Assembly: GCA_003233025.1 (NCBI GenBank)
Contig: QIKS01000193.1
Span: forward strand, 1-5,293
Source of the DNA: Hellea balneolensis
GTDB taxonomy: Bacteria; Pseudomonadota; Alphaproteobacteria; Caulobacterales; Maricaulaceae
DNA length: 5,293 bases
Direction of reading: 5' to 3'
Both the position numbers and the translations under genes were made by a program. The notes beneath the pieces were generated by a model. That model was not told the DNA's origin, did no database searches, and saw nothing but the letters and a program-made list of their open reading frames with translations. Below, piece after piece: positions 1-5,293 of the stretch (its first letter is position 1; each line of letters starts with the position of its first letter).

Positions 1-496
1 AAAATCCGTCAAATGCATCCAGAGCGCCACCGCGTTGCCCGGCACTTGCGCTTTGCCCGGCTGCGCCTCCTTCATCATTGATAATAACGATTGGAGAACG
101 CCGCCGTCTTTCCGCTTCTTTTTGCGCTTCCAACAAACGCCTTTGCGCATCTTTAAGGCGCTCCAGCTCCAAAGCATGTAGTTGACGCATCCGCTCAACT
201 TCCAGCGGATCAATCCCGATTTGTGGCGCAGCTTGCGCACTTTCAGCCGCCCGGATCGCTTGTTGCACTTCCGGCAGCTGCGTCGCATCTGACGCCGATG
301 GTCTGTAACTCGGAACTTCGACGGTTTGCACTTTATCGCTGCTAAATTGTGTCCAGGCAAATACCGCAACACCGACAACAGCGGCCGCCATAAACATATA
401 GCCTGACAGTTTCGAATTTCCGGCAGATAGGGGCCGTATTTCTCGATCAGAATCGATGTTTTCGGGGTATTTATCTGTGTGTTGATCGTCGGACAT
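1..496 (-). CDS. virB10: VirB10 family T4SS core protein, N-terminal part (3' end outside window)
   Basis: VirB10 (TrbI family) spans the envelope from inner membrane to outer-membrane pore and couples ATPase activity to channel opening. The frame runs without a stop to the window edge, giving 165 residues; the conserved C-terminal beta-barrel domain with its antennae lies beyond. Visible parts: a polar, acidic cytoplasmic tail (1-30, MSDDQHTDKYPENIDSDRE), one membrane helix (about 31-49), a periplasmic linker, a strongly charged helix with coiled-coil character (about 97-133) ending RRRR, then SPIVIIND (134-141), which matches the conserved RxxSP-type segment of VirB10, and a Gly/Ala/Ser-rich stretch. 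The linker contains few prolines, unlike the Pro-rich linker of classical VirB10. The ATG at 496 shares its A with the virB9 stop (TAATG) and has GGA eight bases upstream, so translation is probably coupled. Position right after virB9 supports the call. Confidence 0.95.
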   Translation of the reverse strand, partial: MSDDQHTDKYPENIDSDREIRPLSAGNSKLSGYMFMAAAVVGVAVFAWTQFSSDKVQTVEVPSYRPSASDATQLPEVQQAIRAAESAQAAPQIGIDPLEVERMRQLHALELERLKDAQRRLLEAQKEAERRRRSPIVIINDEGGAAGQSASAGQRGGALDAFDGF

Positions 497-1320
497 TAAT
501 GGTTTCCTTTCAATGAAAAGAGGGTCGTCCCCTGTTTGTAATCATCATTAAAAACGCAAGCTTCCTGCTCGCCGTGCCGCAATGTAAATTGACCTGCAAG
601 GCGCTCGACAACAACATATTCACCTTCGATATGGTAATTGACGATCGATTCGTTGCGCTTTTTATCCACGGCAAATATGGCCGGTAAACTATCCATGTCA
701 GGGAATTTGAAATAGGTAAATTCACCATTATCAAACACCGCGCTGGGTGACAGCGCTTCTTCGCCTTTGAAGGAATAATCAAAGTTTAAATCTTTGGGCG
801 CCCCGGCAGACTGAATACCGGATTCAGAAATTTTTGTTCTTGCCCCGTAAGGCGTTGCGCCCCCTGTTCCAGGATACAACACGGCTTTACCGTCAGTATA
901 ATCTTGAACCGAATCAGCTGGGTAGCTGAACTTCAACATATAGGTGATATTGCTGTCACGCGCAGAACTGGCAATGCCGGAACTTAACTCGAAATTATAA
1001 ATCCGCCGGTCCGTAATCACTGTCATATTGGTGACCGCCCGTTCTTCTACAGGTTTGACAAAAAGCAAATTTCCAACCTTGTTGGGTACAACTTGCCACG
1101 CCACAGAATCGCCGATGGAAATGTTTTGAATTTTTTCATATGGCGCGAACCGGATCGTTGTTTGATAGCCATAAAATCCTTTTAACGTGGTCACATCATT
1201 TTCATTATAGGATACGGTTTTGACGCGCGGGTCGGCTGATAATCCTTTTGGAGATGTTGCCGCCATTGCCGTTCCTGACAAGCTCGCCGCAACGCCCAAT
1301 GCTAAAATTAGTTTCTTCAT
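496..1320 (-). CDS. virB9: VirB9 family outer-membrane core complex protein
   Basis: VirB9 (CagX/TrbG family) forms, with VirB7 and VirB10, the ring-shaped core complex spanning periplasm and outer membrane. The 274-residue protein starts with a clear signal peptide (MKKLILALGV, cut near AMA-A at 20-21). The mature N-terminal domain begins with ADPRVKTVSYNENDV (29-43), typical of the family, and continues with FAPYEKI and GDSVAWQV (about 58-77) and a TVITDRRIYNFEL strand region (100-112). A linker leads to the C-terminal domain, with FDNGEFTYFKFP (196-207), PAIFAVD (213-219) and VVVERLAGQFTLRHG (236-250). Its only cysteine is Cys255 near the C-terminus, close to where Agrobacterium VirB9 has the cysteine that bonds VirB7. 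The start at 1320 has GGAG six bases upstream. The TAA stop overlaps the virB10 ATG by one base. Confidence 0.97.
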   Translation of the reverse strand: MKKLILALGVAASLSGTAMAATSPKGLSADPRVKTVSYNENDVTTLKGFYGYQTTIRFAPYEKIQNISIGDSVAWQVVPNKVGNLLFVKPVEERAVTNMTVITDRRIYNFELSSGIASSARDSNITYMLKFSYPADSVQDYTDGKAVLYPGTGGATPYGARTKISESGIQSAGAPKDLNFDYSFKGEEALSPSAVFDNGEFTYFKFPDMDSLPAIFAVDKKRNESIVNYHIEGEYVVVERLAGQFTLRHGEQEACVFNDDYKQGTTLFSLKGNH

Positions 1321-1326
1321 AATATT

Positions 1327-1330
1327 CTCC
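1327..1330 (-). promoter_or_regulatory. Ribosome binding site of virB9
   Basis: GGAG lies six bases before ATG 1320, in the 31-base gap after virB8. It is a good consensus site and confirms the start that gives the signal peptide. Confidence 0.75.
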
Positions 1331-1351
1331 GTTCTTTGCTTCGTGTTAAAA

Positions 1352-2044
1352 TTAAATGCTTTCGGGATCGACCCGGTAACTCACGACAATGAAACCAAGC
1401 GGGTTGATAAACCGCTCCGCTGCCGGAATTTTCAGATCGACAAATTTATACCCGATAGTGGCAATCCAGTGCTCCGTCTGGGTTTGGTTGTTATCAACCT
1501 GCTCGGTTGAAAACCGAATAAAGGCAGCATCACCAGCAGCGTCCATCGATACGCTTTTGAGCTTCACTTCGCGTTTTGACAATGTGTTAAATTTTTTAAC
1601 CTGTTCTGCCAAATTGACATTATAGCGCCTATATATCGGCGCATCAGAAGTCAGCCTGATTTTATTCAACCGCTCTCTCATATCCGTGCTGTCAAAGGTT
1701 TCACGCGCAACAACATAGCGGACCAATTCCGCTTGAATGATCGCTTCATTCTCGGTCAACACAGACTCGCGGTTTAGTTTTTGAATTTCCTGCAAATAAC
1801 CATTGGTTTTATCAACCATGATAACATAGGGCTGGGTCTGCTTTAACGGCGTTAAGAAAACCACCGCCGCAACAGAAGTCGCTGCAATGGCCAATGAGCA
1901 TCCGGCAATAATCCAGGCAATCCACCGGGATCTTTTCATGCTGCCATACAGCTCTTCGTCCCATGCTTTGGCCATGTTAAAATAATCGCTCTCGTTTTGG
2001 GTTTGTGGTTCCATATCATTCACCTTGTCGTTGGATTTGTTCAT
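1352..2044 (-). CDS. virB8: VirB8 family bitopic inner-membrane T4SS protein
   Basis: VirB8 is an assembly factor with a cytoplasmic tail, one membrane helix and an NTF2-like periplasmic domain that contacts VirB6, VirB9 and VirB10. From ATG 2044 the protein has 230 residues: an acidic cytoplasmic tail with YFNMAKAWDEE (21-31), a membrane helix at about 41-64, then the periplasmic domain. Family hallmarks are LVRYVVARETFD (107-118) and the C-terminal NPLGFIVVSYRVDPE (214-228). I prefer ATG 2044, with AGGTGG five bases upstream, over the in-frame GTG at 2053, which abuts the virB6 stop; the GTG form would add only three residues. The virB6 stop lies within ten bases upstream, so coupling is likely. 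The product is complete and typical in length, and the family call is very secure. Confidence 0.97.
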   Translation of the reverse strand: MNKSNDKVNDMEPQTQNESDYFNMAKAWDEELYGSMKRSRWIAWIIAGCSLAIAATSVAAVVFLTPLKQTQPYVIMVDKTNGYLQEIQKLNRESVLTENEAIIQAELVRYVVARETFDSTDMRERLNKIRLTSDAPIYRRYNVNLAEQVKKFNTLSKREVKLKSVSMDAAGDAAFIRFSTEQVDNNQTQTEHWIATIGYKFVDLKIPAAERFINPLGFIVVSYRVDPESI

Positions 2045-2049
2045 ATCAG

Positions 2050-2055
2050 CCACCT
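2050..2055 (-). promoter_or_regulatory. Ribosome binding site of virB8
   Basis: AGGTGG, one base from the consensus, overlaps the virB6 TAG stop and ends five bases before ATG 2044. It contains the alternative GTG start at 2053, which has only a weak CGGA upstream. This supports 2044 as the real start. Confidence 0.65.
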
Positions 2056-3019
2056 ATGTCCGTTCAGTCGTTCGGGCGCTGGCGTTGGAGGTACCAACAC
2101 CAGCGTTAGCGAGACCAAATGCACCGATAATCCGGTTTGCCAGCAAGGGTGCCTGGATAATCAGCATCAAGCCGATAAGGCTGAGCGCACATACGGGAAA
2201 CAAAACCGGGATTGTAATGTTTTTGTAACCGCCAAATGCACCGCTCAATTGGGTGGCATTGTCATAAGCAAAATTTGCGGCTCCACTAACCATGCTTAAA
2301 ACAAGGACAAACAAAATATAGGCGATGATGACGGTCAGCGATAAGACGATCAATTGCCGAAACCAGCCCAACAAAAAATGATTGGAATAACCGATAAGAG
2401 ATGCCGTAAATACCAGAGGCGCAAGGATAAATAAAAGCACCGAGACAATTTTAGCAACGATGATAATCATCATGGCTGCCACAACCGGAGCCATATAAAC
2501 CACCCAGACAACAAACCCGGTTCCCGATGCGCCCTTATGCACAACTGTAAAGTCGCCGATCAATTTCAAAATCGCTCGGGAATAATCATCAACAAGCGAG
2601 GTTAGGTTCGGGTTTTGGATAACAAAACTTCCGCTCGTCCCGTCAACCGTTGTTGCGGCGCTATAACTGATACTTGGATCAAGCGCCCCCAGAAAGAAAT
2701 TGGCGATATAAGTCGGCACCGTCCAAAACACGTTGTAAAATATTTTCGCAAACCAGAAATATGATGTCACAAAAACGACAATCAAGACAAGTTTACTGAT
2801 CCGCACCGCTGCCTCATTTAGGGACATGGCAACTTTGCCAGACATTATAGAATATCCGATCAAGGCGACATAGATGGCCGCTGTCACCATAACGGGGCCA
2901 GCAAAGCCGTCAAACACACTCCCCGCCGCATCTAACAATTGATAGATCGGCGTATCAGCCGAAGCGATGAAAGTGTCGTAAACACCATCCGGATTATCAA
3001 AGTCTACTGCACTGGTCAT
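2054..3019 (-). CDS. virB6: VirB6/TrbL family polytopic inner-membrane protein
   Basis: VirB6 is the multi-spanning inner-membrane subunit of the T4SS that contacts substrate early in translocation and helps form the inner-membrane complex. At 321 residues it has a normal VirB6 length. Hydrophobic segments are visible at about 41-61, 74-94, 98-111, 168-188, 189-210, 222-247 and 268-292, with a polar stretch at 112-165 that is probably a periplasmic loop. The LLGWFRQ element (216-222) before a long hydrophobic helix is the kind of conserved Trp-containing site expected in VirB6. The C-terminal tail is short and polar, without the large extensions seen in Rickettsiales VirB6 paralogues. Start at ATG 3019: an in-frame TAG lies only 16-18 bases upstream, so no longer form is possible, although its GGA ribosome binding site is weak. 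It ends in TAG, followed directly by the virB8 start region. Confidence 0.93.
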   Translation of the reverse strand: MTSAVDFDNPDGVYDTFIASADTPIYQLLDAAGSVFDGFAGPVMVTAAIYVALIGYSIMSGKVAMSLNEAAVRISKLVLIVVFVTSYFWFAKIFYNVFWTVPTYIANFFLGALDPSISYSAATTVDGTSGSFVIQNPNLTSLVDDYSRAILKLIGDFTVVHKGASGTGFVVWVVYMAPVVAAMMIIIVAKIVSVLLFILAPLVFTASLIGYSNHFLLGWFRQLIVLSLTVIIAYILFVLVLSMVSGAANFAYDNATQLSGAFGGYKNITIPVLFPVCALSLIGLMLIIQAPLLANRIIGAFGLANAGVGTSNASARTTERT

Positions 3020-3083
3020 AATTGTTATCCAAATCTATGCGAAGCAAATATGTTGATCATCTCGCTTCATCCAAATATCTGCT
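3020..3083. other. 64-base gap between the lipoprotein gene and virB6, with an 8-base direct repeat
   Basis: This is the largest untranslated gap in the operon. It contains two copies of ATCCAAAT on the plus strand, at 3027-3034 and 3069-3076, exactly 42 bases apart. A weak 5-base inverted repeat (GAAGC/GCTTC) lies between them. No convincing gene, terminator or promoter is visible. The virB6-proximal copy supplies the GGA that is the only Shine-Dalgarno-like sequence before the virB6 ATG, eight bases away. It is noted mainly because a lost or moved virB7-type gene would be expected on the other side of virB6. Confidence 0.4.
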
Positions 3084-3305
3084 TTAAACTTGAACTGCGT
3101 CCGGCCAACGTGTTGCTGGTTGTTCAAGGTTTTCACCGTCAAACCCTGTGCCAACTTGTTTGTTGATAGGCACCCGATTGCCACAAGGGTCGGTAAGGCC
3201 AGCGCTTGGGCCACACGGTGCCTTTAGGTTTTTTGGTGTCAATGCACACGCTTGCAACGCCGTTCCAACGCTTAGTACAAGCAATATTTTGTATGTATTT
3301 TTCAT
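3084..3305 (-). CDS. virB7: VirB7-like outer-membrane lipoprotein
   Basis: A 73-residue predicted lipoprotein. MKNTYK leads into a hydrophobic stretch ending in the lipobox LQAC, so Cys20 would be acylated and the mature form is 54 residues. VirB7 lipoproteins anchor VirB9 in the outer-membrane core ring. Support: the size, the lipobox, and RVPINKQ (44-50), which resembles the PVNK motif I recall from VirB7 homologues such as TraN and TrwH; no alignment was run. The mature part also holds Cys31 and Cys41. I choose ATG 3305 over ATG 3317 because GGAG overlaps the upstream ATG and sits six bases from the downstream one. The oddity is position: the gene lies between virB5 and virB6, while virB7 usually follows virB6. 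In pKM101-type operons the virB5-virB6 slot holds the entry-exclusion lipoprotein Eex, so an exclusion role is the main alternative, although I do not see an Eex-like sequence. Confidence 0.72.
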   Translation of the reverse strand: MKNTYKILLVLSVGTALQACALTPKNLKAPCGPSAGLTDPCGNRVPINKQVGTGFDGENLEQPATRWPDAVQV

Positions 3306-3311
3306 AAGTCT

Positions 3312-3315
3312 CTCC
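3312..3315 (-). promoter_or_regulatory. Ribosome binding site of the VirB7-like gene
   Basis: GGAG, in the context GGAGAGACTT, lies six bases before the ATG at 3305. It overlaps the other possible start at 3317, which has no good site of its own. This favours the shorter protein with a normal short, Lys-containing signal peptide. Confidence 0.72.
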
Positions 3316-3319
3316 ATGG

Positions 3320-3333
3320 TTTTCGTTTTTCGT
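3320..3333. repeat. Tandem 7-base repeat between virB5 and the lipoprotein gene
   Basis: Two perfect adjacent copies of TTTTCGT on the plus strand (ACGAAAA on the coding strand) fill most of the 27-base gap. They start in the virB5 stop codon and end just before the lipoprotein ribosome binding site. The repeat is short and may be chance; its A-rich transcript could keep the downstream ribosome binding site unstructured. Confidence 0.5.
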
Positions 3334-4130
3334 TACTGATTTTTGATGCCCCAGATCGTAAATTTTGAATCGTCCTTGCCAATTTGTTGGCTAAGCTGCT
3401 GGCGCGTTAAATTAAGATGAACACTTTGTAGTTCCATCATTTTCATCAAAGCCCTGCCATTTTCCAGCGCCAGAATATTCGCCAAAGTTTCTCGCCCCTT
3501 CTGGTCTTCTGTTGACCCCATTTCTTCTTCAATATCGTCATAACGAGTGTAGCGGTCCGCCATGTCTCCAAGGGTTTCTTGGACCGCATATCCGGCAAAA
3601 TAAACACTGTCCGTCAGCTCTTGCCTTTGGGCGAACAGCCCGCTGCCCCCGGCAAAAAGTGCCTCGGCGGACAGAAAGCCATATTGTTCAGAGAACGTCT
3701 CCAAAGCGCTATCTGATTGCGACAACCCCAGCCCCATTGCGCTACCTTCCTGACGGTAAATCTCTGCCAGCTTGTTGCGGGCTTCCTCGCCTTCCGACCC
3801 CGCACCGATTAAATCCTCATATATCGAGCCGATCATGCCTTCCTTGATCTCTTTGATGTGCTCCTCAATCATTTCTGTCAGTTCTTGTATTTTTGCATTG
3901 CTCTCTTTGATCTCTTCCAAAGTGTTTTGTGAGCGCTCAAGCAGGTCGTATTCTTTTTGCAGTTCTTGAAACAAGCGTTGCCATTGTTGTTGGCTTTGGC
4001 GTTGCCCATTCCCGACAATATTAGCAAGATTACCATCGATTACCGCCATTTGAGCCTGAGCGGAGGGAGGCGTGTAAACATTGAAAGAAAGCAATATCAA
4101 TCCTGTAAAAACTGTTTTCATGGCACGCAT
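3333..4130 (-). CDS. virB5: VirB5 family minor pilus protein
   Basis: VirB5 proteins are exported to the periplasm and decorate the T pilus tip or form the stalk that contacts recipient or host cells. I place the start at the ATG at 4130: GAGG lies six bases upstream and the frame opens with a signal peptide (MRAMK, hydrophobic core about 6-18, likely cut after AQA at 26). This gives 265 residues. The frame stays open back to 4265, but that extra stretch overlaps virB4 and lacks VirB5 character. The mature protein begins QMAVIDGNLANIV, the typical VirB5/TrbJ opening. A long polar helix with coiled-coil character follows (about 44-97), then a Gly-rich middle region, and a final helical segment around 215-250 (NILALENGRALMKMMELQ) as in other VirB5 proteins. 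The sequence is acidic overall. VirB5 diverges fast, so the call rests on the opening motif, export signal, size and position after virB4. Confidence 0.9.
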   Translation of the reverse strand: MRAMKTVFTGLILLSFNVYTPPSAQAQMAVIDGNLANIVGNGQRQSQQQWQRLFQELQKEYDLLERSQNTLEEIKESNAKIQELTEMIEEHIKEIKEGMIGSIYEDLIGAGSEGEEARNKLAEIYRQEGSAMGLGLSQSDSALETFSEQYGFLSAEALFAGGSGLFAQRQELTDSVYFAGYAVQETLGDMADRYTRYDDIEEEMGSTEDQKGRETLANILALENGRALMKMMELQSVHLNLTRQQLSQQIGKDDSKFTIWGIKNQ

Positions 4131-4131
4131 A

Positions 4132-5293
4132 TCAAGCCTCTTTCTCTTTCCTTTTTTCGTGAAAAACCGGCAGCCAGTCCGCAGGCGCGTCGCCAACCTC
4201 CTGGCGAATTTCTTGCAACAAACGCACGGTTTCGGTGCGCCCGGACAAGACGGCAAGCGCATCATCCAGCCCGGCTAGGTCCAGCTTGGCTACCGCCGAG
4301 GCCGTGCCTTGTTTGATAAGAAAATGCCGGGCGCCAAGGGGTGATTCCTTGACAACCCGGAACTCCGCCTCGGAAAGGGAAAAACCGCCGCGGTAGTCTT
4401 CTTCTCTTGCTTTTGGGTTGGGCATAAAAATTTGCGTCGGGCACTGTTCAATTAACGAGTCGGCAATGGAACTGCTGACCGCGTCACTGGCAGATTGGGA
4501 GCCAAAACCGATCACTCCGTTTTGCTTTCTGATCGTCTTTAGCCAGTCCTTGATCTTGTTGGCAAATACCGGATCATCCAGCGCTTTCCAGCCTTCATCA
4601 ATGAAAATCAACGATTTGGTTCCGTCCAAGGCCATGCTGGCCCGGTGGAACATATACAAAAGTGTCGGCGTGCGAATGATCGGTGCGTCCAATATGGATG
4701 TTAAATCAAAAGCGATGACTTTTTGCTGCAGATCCAACAAATCATCCGGGTTATCAAACAGCCAGGCATATTCTCCCTTGCCGTGCCATTTCTCTAGATC
4801 ACGCCCCAATTGCTCATCCCGGCTTTGTCCGTAAACCAGCTCCTGAAACACACTCATATTTTGCGCCAACTTGCTTTGGGTCGCATTTTCAGAAATGGCC
4901 TTGACCAAAATTTTGTCCTCGTCAGAACTCGTCTCTCGGCCTAACAAGCTTTTGATCCAATCAAATTGAAACGATCTGTTCTCCGGTGTATCTGGTAGTT
5001 GTAGGGGGTTAAACCCGGTCGGTGTTCCTGGCTCAATCAAACCATAAGCGCCGCCAATGGCCCGGATCATAATCTCCGCACCCCGGTCTTTATCAAAGAA
5101 AATACAGCGTGGTTTAAATTTTTGTGCCTGGGAAAGCAGGAAGCCAAGCAGGACAGTTTTGCCAGAACCTGACGGCCCGATACAGGTAAAATTACCCAAA
5201 TCGCCCACATGAAAATTAAAGTGATAGGGCGTGCCGGCAACGGTTTCAAATGTTGTCACACAATCGCCCCAATGGTTGCCGGTTGCTTTGCCG
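4132..5293 (-). CDS. virB4: VirB4 family T4SS ATPase, C-terminal part (5' end outside window)
   Basis: VirB4 is the conserved inner-membrane-associated ATPase that powers pilus assembly and substrate transfer in type IV secretion. The frame is open to the window edge and shows 386 residues, about half of a usual VirB4 of roughly 800, so the N-terminal half lies upstream. In visible numbering: a GNHWGD stretch (5-10; GNPWG is more usual as I recall) and PYHFNFH (22-28) lead into Walker A GPSGSGKT (39-46), then FFDKDRG (65-71), TGFNPL (92-97), Walker B LIFIDE (228-233) and GFGSQS (262-267), probably the glutamine-bearing motif after Walker B. All catalytic motifs look intact. A GTG at 5259 could be mistaken for a start, but family-like sequence continues upstream of it, so it is internal. 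The gene ends in TGA one base before virB5. Family assignment is very secure. Confidence 0.97.
   Translation of the reverse strand, partial: GKATGNHWGDCVTTFETVAGTPYHFNFHVGDLGNFTCIGPSGSGKTVLLGFLLSQAQKFKPRCIFFDKDRGAEIMIRAIGGAYGLIEPGTPTGFNPLQLPDTPENRSFQFDWIKSLLGRETSSDEDKILVKAISENATQSKLAQNMSVFQELVYGQSRDEQLGRDLEKWHGKGEYAWLFDNPDDLLDLQQKVIAFDLTSILDAPIIRTPTLLYMFHRASMALDGTKSLIFIDEGWKALDDPVFANKIKDWLKTIRKQNGVIGFGSQSASDAVSSSIADSLIEQCPTQIFMPNPKAREEDYRGGFSLSEAEFRVVKESPLGARHFLIKQGTASAVAKLDLAGLDDALAVLSGRTETVRLLQEIRQEVGDAPADWLPVFHEKRKEKEA
4137..4140 (-). promoter_or_regulatory. Ribosome binding site of virB5
   Basis: GAGG, within a purine run reading AAAGAGG, lies six bases before the ATG at 4130 and inside the last codons of virB4. 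It decides the virB5 start in favour of 4130 over the in-frame ATG at 4121 or those further upstream. Stop and start are arranged as TGATATG, which suggests translational coupling. Confidence 0.7.

Noticed and set aside
510..782. A 90-codon frame on the minus strand inside virB9 in another reading frame.
   Set aside because: It fully overlaps the conserved C-terminal domain of VirB9 and shows no motif of its own.
3020..3030. On the minus strand the bases just before the virB6 ATG read GGATAACAATT, identical to one half of the lac operator.
   Set aside because: Only the half-site is present, with no symmetric partner. It is AT-rich and sits inside an operon at the ribosome binding region of virB6, so chance is the simplest explanation.
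3041..3067. A 5-base inverted repeat (GAAGC/GCTTC) considered as a terminator after the lipoprotein gene.
   Set aside because: The stem is too short, the loop is about 17 bases long and no run of T follows, so it would not end transcription. Expression of the downstream genes also argues against it.
3038..3076. Possible internal promoter for virB6 on the minus strand: TTGGAT, 17-base spacing, then a region near CATATT.
   Set aside because: Matches to the -35 and -10 consensus are poor (about 3 of 6 and 4 of 6), which is expected by chance in AT-rich sequence.
3512..3847. A 111-codon open frame on the plus strand opposite virB5.
   Set aside because: It is antisense to virB5, has a composition rich in Pro, Arg and Cys as expected from a shadow frame, and shows no family resemblance.
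4131..4265. A longer VirB5 beginning at the in-frame ATG at 4265.
   Set aside because: The extra 45 residues overlap the end of virB4, are basic and Cys-rich, and would put the signal peptide inside the protein. The ATG at 4130 has a good ribosome binding site.
4418..4834. A 138-codon open frame on the plus strand opposite virB4.
   Set aside because: It lies wholly antisense to the conserved VirB4 ATPase domain, and its product shows no recognisable motif. It is a shadow of the virB4 reading frame.

Overview
The window holds one continuous block of a VirB-type (P-type, type IVA) type IV secretion system. Every gene is on the minus strand, so the operon reads from high to low coordinates: virB4 (5' part outside the window), virB5, a small lipoprotein best read as a VirB7 homologue, virB6, virB8, virB9 and the start of virB10 (3' part outside). 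Both ends of the window cut through genes. The plus strand shows no convincing gene, and no RNA gene, mobile element, CRISPR array or strong terminator is visible. The longest stretch without a gene is 64 bases.

Layout on the minus strand: VirB4 ATPase C-terminal half (5293 to 4132); VirB5 minor pilus subunit (4130 to 3333, one base after virB4); VirB7-like lipoprotein (3305 to 3084); a 64-base gap; VirB6 polytopic channel protein (3019 to 2054); VirB8 bitopic scaffold (2044 to 1352); VirB9 (1320 to 496); VirB10 (496 to beyond base 1, sharing one base with the virB9 stop in a TAATG junction). The tight spacing and the Shine-Dalgarno sites inside or next to the preceding gene suggest one polycistronic mRNA.

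Together the products cover most of an envelope-spanning machine. VirB4 supplies energy at the inner membrane, VirB6 and VirB8 form the inner-membrane platform, and VirB7/VirB9/VirB10 form the outer-membrane core complex. VirB5 sits at the pilus tip or stalk. VirB2, VirB3, VirB11, VirD4 and any relaxase are not in the window. Conjugation and effector secretion therefore cannot be told apart here, nor can plasmid and chromosome.

The proteins indicate a Gram-negative proteobacterium. An alphaproteobacterium is my guess from the general look of the proteins and the moderate base composition, with low confidence. This is a recognisable secretion system rather than an undescribed one. The points most worth a second look are the lipoprotein gene lying between virB5 and virB6 instead of between virB6 and virB8, and its two extra cysteines beside a single cysteine in VirB9.
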